From: Candidatus Zixiibacteriota bacterium
Lineage (GTDB): Bacteria; Zixibacteria; MSB-5A5; GN15; FEB-12
Reading direction: 5' to 3'
Assembly (NCBI GenBank): GCA_035380245.1
Contig: DAOSXA010000001.1
Coordinates: 530,069 to 594,068, forward strand
DNA length: 64,000 bases
Of the stretch, positions 32,401-40,861 are shown in pieces (the first letter of the stretch is position 1; each line of letters opens with the position of its first letter). Under the pieces are notes generated by a model. The model made no database searches, was not told where the DNA came from, and saw nothing but the letters and a program-made list of their open reading frames with translations. The position numbers and the translations under genes were made by a program.

Positions 32401-34129
32401 CACCTTCCAGCAATCCATGTTTCATAACCTCCCGGTTGAACGGCTCGACCTCCTGTATTAACTGTCGGGGGGTGTGGAAAATGGATAGATTAATACCAAC
32501 TATGTTCTGACTGTCGCGTCCGTGCATTTTGAGCCAGGCATTATTGGCATACAGAAGCTGCCCGTTCAGGTCGGCAACGGCTACCCCTTCGTGAGCATGG
32601 GTAACAGCATGCTCAAGCCATTCGAGTCGTTCCTGAGCGGCACGTACTTCCGACAGGTTGTCACAGACGGCTATGATGGAATCGAAACGACCGGCGTGAT
32701 GCAGCGGCAACATAACCAGATGCCAGGTGACATCACTGCTATCAACTACGGAAATTGATGTCTTATTATTGGTTTGAAAAACCCGGGCGAGCCCGCTTTC
32801 GAATCGTAGTCCGGAATCTTCTTTAAGGAGCTTTGCAAAACTGCTGCCCTGTAGTTCTTCTCTGGAACCGACTAACGGCAATCGCCGATTGGCATATACC
32901 ACTAGGCCATCGCGGTCAATCTCCAGGATGTTGGCCGGGATATTGGATAGAAGCTCCATGATTTCAGACCGGCTTCTCCTTAGTGCCTCTTCGGATTCAG
33001 CCAAAGTCTGTTTTTCGGACTCGATCTGGGATAAATATAAACGCTGGTTCCTTATTTCCCTCTCGGTGGCGATGACGACTTCCTGTTGTGCTCTTGACAG
33101 GTTTTTTTCGAAACGAGACAGCAACACGAAGATGAACAGGAACAGGGCAAAACCGGTTGCCAAAGACACTAAGATCAACCAACGCAGATCGACCATCAGA
33201 CGATCCCACTGCTCCGTGTAGTCGTACATCACCGCTACTTCGCCGATTGGTTGCCCCGAGCTGTCCAGCAGTTTGGTGAGTCGGGCGGACATCTCCCGCT
33301 TGCCAATCCCGAAGAAATGGGTATCTGAATTACTGTTCTTATTTATTCCGGAATGGCTTAGAAGAGCCCGCCAGGCATCAGCCGGAAGATTGTCAATGGT
33401 ACTGGCTAAAAGCAGGTAATCAGGATTATTACCCGGTCCGACAAGTCTATGGGTGGAATGAAGTGCTTCCGTCCAGAGAGCCGGATCAACCTGTTCTCTC
33501 TTGATCAACACCGCCAGTTCAATGTTGAGTTGTCCGGCTATTTCCTTGAGTATCCATTCGGTTCCGCACTCGATTTGGATATAACCTATCAGCCGTCCCT
33601 CATACTCCCAAGGATGTACGACACACATTTTGAGGCGTCCGTCTTCATCCAATTCCAGACCTTCCACCCCCATCTTTTGACGCATTGCCGATACCATGGT
33701 CAGACACTGGCCGGATACCTCAGGATTATCATAGGTTTGCCATCTGAGAATAATGTTCCCCGCGGTATCGGAAAAATAAAGTTCTTCTGCGCCGAGATCC
33801 TTGGTCAGAATAGAAAAATACTCGTTTAATCTCGCTTTTATCGAGGTGGTGTCCTTTGCACACCATCGTTGAGCTACGAAGTCGTTCATGAGGATAGTTT
33901 CCACAGCCTGATGCACTTGCCGTGCATGATAGCGACTGGATCCAAGAAACGTTCTCTGAACCGATTGCAGACGCATATCCAGTTGGCCGTGTACGGCATC
34001 ACTCTGGTATTGATAGGAAAAATAGAAGAAGGCGCATATCAGAAACGCCAGGACCGCCACTAAAGGTGTCAGCACTCGTACTCTTAGTCCAATTCCATTG
34101 TCATGCATGCTTTGCGTAACGGTCCTCAA
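29402..34129 (-). CDS. Large hybrid sensor histidine kinase with multiple PAS and receiver domains
   Basis: The protein has 1575 residues. TM1 (about 18-40), a periplasmic sensor region (45-315; dCache-like by layout), TM2 (about 316-340, WLILVSLATGFALFLFIFVL), then four PAS modules (about 385-490, 500-625, 630-755, 760-885), a HisKA with phospho-acceptor in LSHKIRKPLKAM (about 930), HATPase_c (LLDNAVHHAHDG, DSGSGF, GVGLPLAARLV), a diverged receiver (about 1190-1290; DIVLIDEAMF), a second receiver (1310-1430; DLVILDIDL, TKPYEP) and a C-terminal Hpt-like helical bundle. In that bundle the phospho-His position reads Ser (ALISTLGDEANEIG instead of HxLKGxA), so it is probably inactive. The signal is unknown. 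Operon with 28653-29405. Confidence 0.88.
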   Translation of the reverse strand: MRTVTQSMHDNGIGLRVRVLTPLVAVLAFLICAFFYFSYQYQSDAVHGQLDMRLQSVQRTFLGSSRYHARQVHQAVETILMNDFVAQRWCAKDTTSIKARLNEYFSILTKDLGAEELYFSDTAGNIILRWQTYDNPEVSGQCLTMVSAMRQKMGVEGLELDEDGRLKMCVVHPWEYEGRLIGYIQIECGTEWILKEIAGQLNIELAVLIKREQVDPALWTEALHSTHRLVGPGNNPDYLLLASTIDNLPADAWRALLSHSGINKNSNSDTHFFGIGKREMSARLTKLLDSSGQPIGEVAVMYDYTEQWDRLMVDLRWLILVSLATGFALFLFIFVLLSRFEKNLSRAQQEVVIATEREIRNQRLYLSQIESEKQTLAESEEALRRSRSEIMELLSNIPANILEIDRDGLVVYANRRLPLVGSREELQGSSFAKLLKEDSGLRFESGLARVFQTNNKTSISVVDSSDVTWHLVMLPLHHAGRFDSIIAVCDNLSEVRAAQERLEWLEHAVTHAHEGVAVADLNGQLLYANNAWLKMHGRDSQNIVGINLSIFHTPRQLIQEVEPFNREVMKHGLLEGDVGHMRNDGTEFPCHMTSVLLTDDAGTPVGFVGLAEDTTEQKQVEAELWESQIRFERLVSNFPGMVYQFKLQRDGTMTFPWVSRGAVDIFGTSANELMDCFDLVRNSIPEDDIEHITTTIKRSAENLSVWEETFRVIVDGRERFMRGLSRPRALINGDVLWDGVMVDVTEQQHNEEKLTRALSQLEAVLDSARQVAIIAVDEQGVITLFNRGAERLLGYDADQLIGHETACLFYDPQELADFIKSVKGSDVTADDPLAPFAGITGSGYHERRWRFFRKDGQAIIVKAVVSQMPVSDHRISGYLLVAVDVSEQVTAEASLEQTNRELQSVDELRKANTVHLTGLIDELRAANRQAEETLKSRSLLLARLSHKIRKPLKAMSRLAERVLETNLTEKASEYVETISEQAERLVTLMTGLLDITSSDSGRSQLEPIEFSLEGILRQAVRSMRRQMKEHHVTVSARMDCELPTAVMGDPDRLLQVLVILLDNAVHHAHDGSVMIEVARECCPGKRPHIRFSITDSGSGFHPSEKGSVFQLLTENEPKYAQQLTGVGLPLAARLVNLLGGEIWVDDSPRDELEQTRGGRVSFTADLLLKIKPEVSLDDKTVPHQTAQLISEKVETIKRLERLLQTWGVTVVRDYAKLSKGNTSTVDSDIVLIDEAMFDSDKLEIHSLLNGLLKFSGTIVLTDDKQYQSRPGLKTKNVLQGKFHRGELYHLVRQVAGWCHKDVDWHPLELDLDKLAQATAPPADETDIEWGRVLIIDRDDADRKAATGLLTRHKFDVTAVSSLADGLKHLSDETVDLVILDIDLARATGPESIEVVRDAAGEEHHPMLVIAAPGIDRMELPQWLSQAIDETLTKPYEPAALISLVKRMIQPGWLSPEQEMNLPSGFDESFLLEQARGDYHIAYELIGTFTRKAREYLAEIERELSSDENERLYALISTLGDEANEIGFYDLSELTENLRKAVMDDDTLTMDESMKRIERLVKKITIHVTTEKTSVS

Positions 34130-34373
34130 AATGCCCCCGTTTTTTATCTAAGCAATCGAACGCAGTCGTTATAACCATGCTTTTCCGGAAACCAACACCG
34201 CCATTCTTAAGAGAAGGCGGATATAAGGATTCTCATTTGATTATCGGCAACTCGGTTTAATAGCTTAAGCGTTGTGCAGTATCATCTTGCGCGAGCCAGA
34301 AGAGTCACCGATCGGTAGTCCTAAGCCGATTTTTACTTGCCTTAGCCATCGCTGTTGCCTATTAACCTGATAT

Positions 34374-35771
34374 ATGCAAACGATCAATCACCTTCTGAGT
34401 ACGGCAGCCAACTGGATCTGGGGTGAACCATATTTTGCAATGCTCCTGCTGGGGACGGGGATATTTCTTACTATCAGGTTGGGCGCCATACAGATAAGAG
34501 GATTTGCCCACGGTTTAGCCATAGTCAGCGGGAAATATGACGACCCGGCCCATCAAGGGCAGTTGACTCATTTCCAGGCGCTTTGCGCTGCTCTTTCGGC
34601 CACAATCGGTATCGGCAACATCAGTGGTGTGGCCATTGCCCTTTATTTTGGGGGACCTGGGGCGATTTTCTGGATGTGGATATCGGCTCTGTTCGGTATG
34701 GCTCTGAAATACACCTCGTGTACGCTGGCCATCAAATTTCGCAAGATCGATCCCGACGGCAACGTACGCGGCGGTCCGATGTATTTCATCGAACTTGGCA
34801 TGAGTAAATCACTCCGGCCCCTGGCTTATATGTTTGCCGTATGTACGGCCTTTGCTGCATTCGGATGCGGCAACATGGCCCAGTCCAATACCATTGCTCA
34901 TTCGATCATAGAAGCATTCGGGATTGGCTCGGGATCAGAGACAATTGTTCGCATCATTATCGGTCTCATCCTGGCCGGTCTGGTAGCGCTGGTGATTATC
35001 GGCGGGATCAAACGAATTGGAAGCGTTGCTTCCTACCTGGTCCCATTCATGTCGGTTGCTTATGTCGGTTCCGCTCTGATCGTGCTGGCTATCAATTACG
35101 ATCGGCTCATCCCCTGTCTGCAATCGATATTCTTTTTCGCTTTCAATCCGACTGCCGCGGCAGGAGGTTTTGCCGGAGCCGGTGTCTGGTTTACGATACA
35201 GCACGGGCTTAGGCGCGGCCTGTTCTCGAATGAATCGGGGCTCGGTTCCGCTCCCATGGCGCACTCTACCGCCAAAGTCGAGGAACCGGTACGCGAGGGA
35301 CTCGTGGCTATGCTGGGGCCGTTTATCGACACTATCGTTATTTGTACCATGACTGCCCTGGTGATTCTTTCTACCGGTCAATGGGGGCTTGATCCCAACA
35401 CCCAGGGTGTTTCTCTGACCATGGCGGGATTCCAGAATTCACTCGGTGAATTCGGCCGCTGGATGGTTGTCCTGGCGGTTTTGCTATTCGGTTATTCTAC
35501 TTCATTAAGCTGGTCATATTACGGAGAGAAGGGAATCGAATACGTTTTGGGCACAGGCGCCAAACGGTACTACCGTTGGATTTACGTGTTGTTCATTTTC
35601 CTCGGGGCGGTGCTTAAGATCCAGGCGGTTTGGGATTTCTCAGATATGGCCAACGGCCTGATGGCTTTCCCGAACCTGGTTGCCCTGATAGGATTATCAG
35701 GCGTAATGGCCGCTATGACCAGGAAATACATGGACGAAAAAGCCCGGGGGCTGCATAAGCCGTTCCGTTGA
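34374..35771 (+). CDS. Sodium:alanine/glycine symporter (AGCS family)
   Basis: This is a 465-residue inner-membrane protein with about 11 hydrophobic segments. The AGCS signature LSATIGIGNISGVAIALYFGGPGAIFWMW is present (about 73-102), with FGMALKYT (family motif) after it, and GGPMYFIELG. ESGLGSAPMAHS (about 290) is the second conserved block. It imports alanine or glycine with sodium. No partner gene. The 34130-34373 gap upstream is divergent to the kinase gene and contains the palindrome CCGCCATTCTTAAGAGAAGGCGG-like hairpin near 34199; no glycine riboswitch core is present. Confidence 0.92.
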   Translation: MQTINHLLSTAANWIWGEPYFAMLLLGTGIFLTIRLGAIQIRGFAHGLAIVSGKYDDPAHQGQLTHFQALCAALSATIGIGNISGVAIALYFGGPGAIFWMWISALFGMALKYTSCTLAIKFRKIDPDGNVRGGPMYFIELGMSKSLRPLAYMFAVCTAFAAFGCGNMAQSNTIAHSIIEAFGIGSGSETIVRIIIGLILAGLVALVIIGGIKRIGSVASYLVPFMSVAYVGSALIVLAINYDRLIPCLQSIFFFAFNPTAAAGGFAGAGVWFTIQHGLRRGLFSNESGLGSAPMAHSTAKVEEPVREGLVAMLGPFIDTIVICTMTALVILSTGQWGLDPNTQGVSLTMAGFQNSLGEFGRWMVVLAVLLFGYSTSLSWSYYGEKGIEYVLGTGAKRYYRWIYVLFIFLGAVLKIQAVWDFSDMANGLMAFPNLVALIGLSGVMAAMTRKYMDEKARGLHKPFR

Positions 35772-35878
35772 TAACAATCTTCGACTAATTAACGGACCCG
35801 GCCTGACACCGGGTACATTCTTTTCCAAGATCCTTTACGTTTGTGAGACGCCGGGCTGAGGAGCCGCAGACTACATCA

Positions 35879-35908
35879 TTGACAGAGCCACATTTTGACA
35901 GGTATACT
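35879..35908 (+). promoter_or_regulatory. Sigma-70-type promoter of the epimerase gene
   Basis: TTGACA, 18 bp, TATACT, about 77 bp upstream of the ATG at 35985. Confidence 0.65.
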
Positions 35909-35984
35909 CGACCGGGCTTGAGGAATCGTCCGGTCAGCCGATAGATAAACTGAAGGACAATAACTTAAGAGGATAATAGAGCTT

Positions 35985-36941
35985 ATGAGGTATCTCGTTA
36001 CCGGCGGCGCCGGATTCATCGGGTCCAACCTGGCCACGAAACTCGCGGAAATGGGCGAACAGGTGCGGATTTTAGATAATTTCTCATCGGGTCGGTCCGA
36101 GAATATCGCTGCTCTGCCGGATTCCGTGGACGTAATGGAAGGAGATATTCGCGACTATTGGACCGTGGTCCAGGCTGTTCGTGAAATCGACTACGTGTTG
36201 CATCAGGCCGCTCTGCCTTCGGTGCCACGTTCGGTCAAGAATCCGCTGACCTCGAATGCGGTCAATATCGACGGCACTCTGAACCTGCTTCAGGCCGCCC
36301 GCGACGCCGGGGTAAAGAAGTTCGTCATGGCCTCCTCTTCATCGGTTTACGGTGAATCCGAAGAACTCCCGAAACATGAAGCGATGGTCCCCAGTCCGCT
36401 TTCTCCTTATGCCGTTACCAAGATTACCAACGAGTATTATCTCAAAGTTTTCTGGCAGCTTTATAACTTCCCGACCGTTGCGTTGCGCTATTTTAACATT
36501 TTCGGTCCGCGTCAGGACCCCGGCAGTGAATACGCCGCGGTGGTGCCGAAGTTTATTACCGCCTTTTTGACCGGCAAACAACCAACCGTTTTCGGTGACG
36601 GTGAACAGTCGCGCGATTTCACGTATATCGACAACGCCGTCCAGGCCAATATCCTCGCAGCCACCAACAATGCTATCTGCGGCGATCATTTCAATGTCGC
36701 CTGTGGCGGGCAGTTCACACTCAACGATCTGCTCGACCAGCTCCGGAAAATCATCGGGGTCGATACTCCGGCCAACTACGCCGAGGAGCGCCAGGGCGAT
36801 ATCAAGCATTCGTTTGCTTCGATCGACAAGCTGAAAGCGTTCGGTTATAAACCGACCGTGGATTTCGCCGAAGGCCTCAAGAAAACGGTTGCGTGGTTCA
36901 AAACTCAATCGGTTACGGATCCGGCAGGGAAACCTGCCTGA
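35985..36941 (+). CDS. WbpP-like UDP-hexosamine/hexose 4-epimerase (extended SDR)
   Basis: The 318-residue extended short-chain dehydrogenase has an NAD-binding GGAGFIGSNLA (about 7-17), DNFSSG after strand 2, HQAALPSVPRS and the Ser-Tyr-Lys active site SSSSVYG...YAVTK (about 117-147). Segments SPYAVTKITNEYYLKVF and RYFNIFGPRQDPGSEYAAVVPKF closely parallel the UDP-GlcNAc 4-epimerases WbpP/VipB. It would interconvert UDP-sugars for surface polysaccharide. Whether it acts on GlcNAc, GalNAc or their acids cannot be told. Followed by a bidirectional-looking hairpin. Confidence 0.88.
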   Translation: MRYLVTGGAGFIGSNLATKLAEMGEQVRILDNFSSGRSENIAALPDSVDVMEGDIRDYWTVVQAVREIDYVLHQAALPSVPRSVKNPLTSNAVNIDGTLNLLQAARDAGVKKFVMASSSSVYGESEELPKHEAMVPSPLSPYAVTKITNEYYLKVFWQLYNFPTVALRYFNIFGPRQDPGSEYAAVVPKFITAFLTGKQPTVFGDGEQSRDFTYIDNAVQANILAATNNAICGDHFNVACGGQFTLNDLLDQLRKIIGVDTPANYAEERQGDIKHSFASIDKLKAFGYKPTVDFAEGLKKTVAWFKTQSVTDPAGKPA

Positions 36942-36967
36942 GGCGAGTAATTGCCATAAGACGATCA

Positions 36968-37001
36968 AACCGCCCGAACCTGGTTCGGACGGTTTTTTTT
37001 T
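36968..37001 (+). terminator. Terminator of the epimerase gene
   Basis: AACCGCCCGAACC and GGTTCGGACGGTT with a single-base loop, followed by an eight-T run. It may also serve the convergent gene at 37013. Confidence 0.85.
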
Positions 37002-37012
37002 GTACGGGATTT

Positions 37013-37528
37013 CTATATCGTAAAACGCCAGCCGCAGTAAAATTCTTTTCCGGCGTTTTCATCCGGAGGACAACCAATGCACTCCGTTTTAATACGCGGG
37101 TCGATTGTTTCCGCGAATTTGCCGTATTCCACCAGACCTACTGATTTACAGGGAAAAAGCGCCATCTGTTTGCGCCGACGGGCCGACTGCACGCGACAGT
37201 CAATCATGAAAAACTCGAACGAATTATCAGTCTCGTGACGGATTTCCTGTTCATTCAACACCCCGTACAGCCGATATCCGAGCGCCTTCTTGAGTCCCTC
37301 CAGGCCGCTGTTCTCAGCGATGTCGTGGCGTTTCATGATCCTTTTGGCCTCAATGACGGTAAACCGCTCCCAGGCTTCAGTGTCCAGCTCGATAGCTTCT
37401 TCCAGGCCGTGGTGGCGTTCGACTGCCTGAAACCATAAGCCGTCATGAGCCAGCCAATTCTTGGCAAAATCCTCAAGCATTCCCTCTAATTTTTCACGAC
37501 TAAGACTCTTTATTTGATCCATGCTCAT
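37013..37528 (-). CDS. Cysteine-containing cytosolic protein of the DUF6125 type
   Basis: The 171-residue protein has an N-terminal helical half (MLEDFAKNWLAHDGLWFQAVERHHGLEEA) and a C-terminal part with conserved-looking Cys: FMIDCRVQSARRR, FPCKSVGLVEYGKFAETIDPRIKTEC, GCPPDENAGKEFYCGWRF. This matches proteins I recall as DUF6125, often with a Cys/His metal site; the function is not established. No membrane segments. The 37529-37855 gap upstream is non-coding with no convincing promoter on either strand. Confidence 0.6.
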   Translation of the reverse strand: MSMDQIKSLSREKLEGMLEDFAKNWLAHDGLWFQAVERHHGLEEAIELDTEAWERFTVIEAKRIMKRHDIAENSGLEGLKKALGYRLYGVLNEQEIRHETDNSFEFFMIDCRVQSARRRKQMALFPCKSVGLVEYGKFAETIDPRIKTECIGCPPDENAGKEFYCGWRFTI

Positions 37529-37855
37529 TGTCGGTCCCCGGTTAGCGTTCGTAGTCCAACAGCCAATTCTGTATTGACCTATTTACAAAACCCAAAGTTT
37601 GCAATATCTTCGCTTTTGACAAGCTTTTTGAGGATGTTGGTCAAATCAATATCCAAAAGGCTAAGTCAAAGAGCTTGAAAAGGTTTGCGCAATATCTGAC
37701 TGATCTGTCAGGGGGCTTTTATGCGGTCTTAATTCGCTCCCGTAAGAGATTGCCAAACAATAAGTTAAGATAGTCAATCAAGCTCGCCGGGCGGCATGGT
37801 TTTCGCTCGGATTGGACATACTGATAGATACGTTCGTCAACAACATGGAGATATA

Positions 37856-40804
37856 ATGGCAAAAATAACCGTTTCTACGATAATCAGTCTTTTAATACTG
37901 GCCGGTTCTTTGATGGCCGGAAACATTGGCCCGGATCTTCAGTCCCAACTGGCGACGGCCGATCAGAATGAGCTCATAAGTGTCTGGATTCGCCCGGTAT
38001 TGGCGACTCCGAAAGCTGAGATGCTGTCTGTTGCCGCCTCCGATAACACCACTCGCGTCGGTCGTTTTCAGGCCATGCGCCGTGAACTCGAACGCAACCA
38101 CAGTATCTCACAGACTCCGGTAATGGAACGTCTGCAGACGCTTAAAACACAAGGCAAGGTAGGGCAGATTAAAGGGCACTGGCTGGTCAATATCGTGGAG
38201 ACGGAGCTAACTCGCGAAGAAATCGAGCAATTGGCTTCCGATCCGAACATCGAAACAATCTATGCCGCTCCCAGCATCAGTCTCATTGAACCGGAAGAGC
38301 CTCAGGTTGCCCCATCGATGTCTACTGATGCCTCCACGGTAACCAACAATCTGATCGCCATTAACGCCGACCTTGCCTGGGCACAGGGATATACCGGTGC
38401 GGGACGACTGGTTTGTTCGTTCGACACCGGTGTCGACGGTGATCATCCGGCTCTGAGTTCATCCTGGCGCGGCAACGACGGCAACTATGCCGCGGCCTGG
38501 TTTTTTCCCCGGACTGACGCCCTGGCTACTCCGACAACCATACCTGACTGCGGCAAGTCCGATTGCAACCCTACGCACGGTACTCATACGATGGGCTTGA
38601 TGGTTGGTCACGACGATGCTACCGGCGACACTGTCGGCGTAGCTCCGGATGCCGAATGGATTTCCGCTGCGGTTATTGATATCGCCGGTGTCTCAATTAT
38701 TGACGCTTTTGAATGGGCCGCCAATCCGGACGGTGATTTTAATACCGTTTCCGATGTTCCTGATGTGATCAACCACAGTTGGGGGGTAGCGGGTATCGGC
38801 TGTGAGAATATCTTCTACGATATGATCGACTACACCGAAAGTCTCGGTATCGTCAATATCTTCTCGGCCGGAAACGACGGCGCCGGGAACACTTACGAAA
38901 GTATACGGAATCCTGCCAACCGCGCTATCGACTCCATAGATTGCTTTGCCGTCGGTGCCGTTGATATCCTGACCAGCCCGCTGGAAATCTGGTACAAATC
39001 ATCACGCGGGCCGTCCGATTGCAACGGGGCCGTCAAACCCAATGTGGTTGCGCCGGGGTATTTGGTTCTTTCCTCTATCCCGGGGGACCGTTATGCCACC
39101 TTGAGCGGCACCTCCATGGCCGCTCCGCAGGTTTCCGGACTGGTAGCGTTGCTGCGGCAGAAAAATCCGGATGCCTCGGTAGCCGAGATCAAGACCGCCA
39201 TTCTGACTTCCTGCAATCAGGATGTTAGCGGCAGCCCCTCTTTCCCGAACTACGACTACGGCTGGGGCATGATCGACTGTCTCGCCGCACTCTCGAAAAT
39301 ATCTTCGTCGCACACCGCTCCGAGTCTGCGTGTTTATTCATTTCCCCATGATCCGATCAGTCCCGGCGACACTGTCGTCGGTAAGGTGGTTCTGGAGAAC
39401 CTTGGATCGAGGGCGTACGATGTTTCGATCAACATCACCGGCAGTGATCCCTCGCTGACCGTATTGCACGGCAATTCGTACATCGGCACGATCAACGCGG
39501 GCGATACAGTGAGCGCCTTGAACGAGTTCCGTATCGTGGTTTCCGATACCGTCACGATCGGCACTCTTTTATCGCTGCCGTTGACCATCACCGGTATCAG
39601 CTACAGCGAGACCGTCAATCTGTTCTTCCAGGTCACTCCAGCCAGTGAGCGCTGGTTCGTGACACACGATGTCGGCCGGATCGATTTCTCGATCTCAAAC
39701 TACGGTGCGATGGGACTTGCCTACGGCTCTTTGTATCCGGCAGGTGGCGCTGGTTTCTCTTTTGACGGCTCGGACAACGAGTTGTATCAATGCGGTTTGG
39801 TAATCGGCAATGGCGCTACGACAGTGTCGGATGGTCTCCTCAACACCTCCGGTGATCTGGATTCCGATTTCGGTCTCGTACCGGACGGCAGTATTGGTAT
39901 GGCCGAACCGGGAGCTAACTCCGACCAGGAATCTCACTGTCGCTTCGATGATTCAAGAGCAACCCATCCGCTGGGTGTACTGGTCGAGCAATACAGCTAT
40001 GCCTGGGGCGACTATCCCAATGACGACTTCATCATTCTACGTTATATCATCACCAATACCAATAAGCTTACAACCGTCGGCGGCATCTATGTCGGTCTGT
40101 TTACCGACTGGGATGTCGTCTTGTATAACAAAAACAGCGGCGGCTGGGATTCCACCGGCGAGTTCCTCTGGACCGCTTATAAACCGTACGATGTTTATTC
40201 GGACTTCCGCGCCACAACCGTTCTTCAGGGTGGGACCGCTACGGCGATGACGGAGACCGGTGATTTGGTCTCTTTTGGTGATGGTTTCACCGAATTGGAA
40301 AAATACAACTCCCTAAAAAACAGCTTTGTTTCAGCTAATACCTACAAAACCACAACCAACGATCTGATACAGATGATCGCGGCGCAGCCATTGAACCTTG
40401 CTCCGGGTCAGTCCGACACGGTGGCCTTCGCCATCATGGCAGCCGACGACCTCAACGGTATGTACGATGTCGCCACCCGCGCCCGTGCCGCCTATGATCA
40501 GATTCCGACCGATGTGGACGATCCCAACGATGGAGTTTTGCCGGGCAGTTTCACCCTGTCGCAGAACTATCCGAATCCGTTCAATCCGACGACGTTGATA
40601 TCGTTTGAAATGGCCAAAGCAGGGGACTATGAGCTGACCGTTTATAACATTGCCGGCCAGGTGGTCAAGCAGTTCGACGGCACCGCTCGAATAGGTAAAG
40701 TTGAGATCGAGTTCGACGGCTCCGATCTGGCTTCCGGTGTGTACCTTTACAAACTGACAACCGACACCTTCAGCGCCAGTCGTAAGATGATGCTGTTAAA
40801 ATAG
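37856..40804 (+). CDS. Subtilisin-like (S8) protease with type IX secretion sorting domain
   Basis: The product has 982 residues from the ATG at 37856 (GGAGA leader; the ATG at 37796 lacks one and would put the signal peptide inside). A signal peptide (about 1-22) and an inhibitor-like prodomain precede the S8 catalytic domain with Asp in FDTGVDGDHPAL, His in PTHGTHTMGLM and Ser in LSGTSMAAPQVSG. Then comes a beta-sandwich region and, at the C-terminus, the Por secretion sorting domain (FTLSQNYPNPFNPTT ... YNIAGQVVKQF ... SGVYLYKL). The protease is therefore exported through the T9SS and anchored at the surface, with a role in peptide scavenging or maturation. It has its own terminator. Confidence 0.92.
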   Translation: MAKITVSTIISLLILAGSLMAGNIGPDLQSQLATADQNELISVWIRPVLATPKAEMLSVAASDNTTRVGRFQAMRRELERNHSISQTPVMERLQTLKTQGKVGQIKGHWLVNIVETELTREEIEQLASDPNIETIYAAPSISLIEPEEPQVAPSMSTDASTVTNNLIAINADLAWAQGYTGAGRLVCSFDTGVDGDHPALSSSWRGNDGNYAAAWFFPRTDALATPTTIPDCGKSDCNPTHGTHTMGLMVGHDDATGDTVGVAPDAEWISAAVIDIAGVSIIDAFEWAANPDGDFNTVSDVPDVINHSWGVAGIGCENIFYDMIDYTESLGIVNIFSAGNDGAGNTYESIRNPANRAIDSIDCFAVGAVDILTSPLEIWYKSSRGPSDCNGAVKPNVVAPGYLVLSSIPGDRYATLSGTSMAAPQVSGLVALLRQKNPDASVAEIKTAILTSCNQDVSGSPSFPNYDYGWGMIDCLAALSKISSSHTAPSLRVYSFPHDPISPGDTVVGKVVLENLGSRAYDVSINITGSDPSLTVLHGNSYIGTINAGDTVSALNEFRIVVSDTVTIGTLLSLPLTITGISYSETVNLFFQVTPASERWFVTHDVGRIDFSISNYGAMGLAYGSLYPAGGAGFSFDGSDNELYQCGLVIGNGATTVSDGLLNTSGDLDSDFGLVPDGSIGMAEPGANSDQESHCRFDDSRATHPLGVLVEQYSYAWGDYPNDDFIILRYIITNTNKLTTVGGIYVGLFTDWDVVLYNKNSGGWDSTGEFLWTAYKPYDVYSDFRATTVLQGGTATAMTETGDLVSFGDGFTELEKYNSLKNSFVSANTYKTTTNDLIQMIAAQPLNLAPGQSDTVAFAIMAADDLNGMYDVATRARAAYDQIPTDVDDPNDGVLPGSFTLSQNYPNPFNPTTLISFEMAKAGDYELTVYNIAGQVVKQFDGTARIGKVEIEFDGSDLASGVYLYKLTTDTFSASRKMMLLK

Positions 40805-40824
40805 AACAAGACTGATTTATCGAT

Positions 40825-40857
40825 AAGGCCGCTGTCCGTTAAAGACAGCGGCCTTTG
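40825..40857. terminator. Terminator between convergent genes
   Basis: AAGGCCGCTGTC and GACAGCGGCCTT flank a 7-nt loop. With a TTTG after it and an A-rich left side it can act for both the protease and the opposite-strand gene at 40862. Confidence 0.8.
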
Positions 40858-40861
40858 TCGT

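Noticed and set aside
34130..34373. Glycine riboswitch upstream of the AGCS symporter
   Set aside because: No conserved tandem aptamer motifs are present; only a short hairpin was seen.
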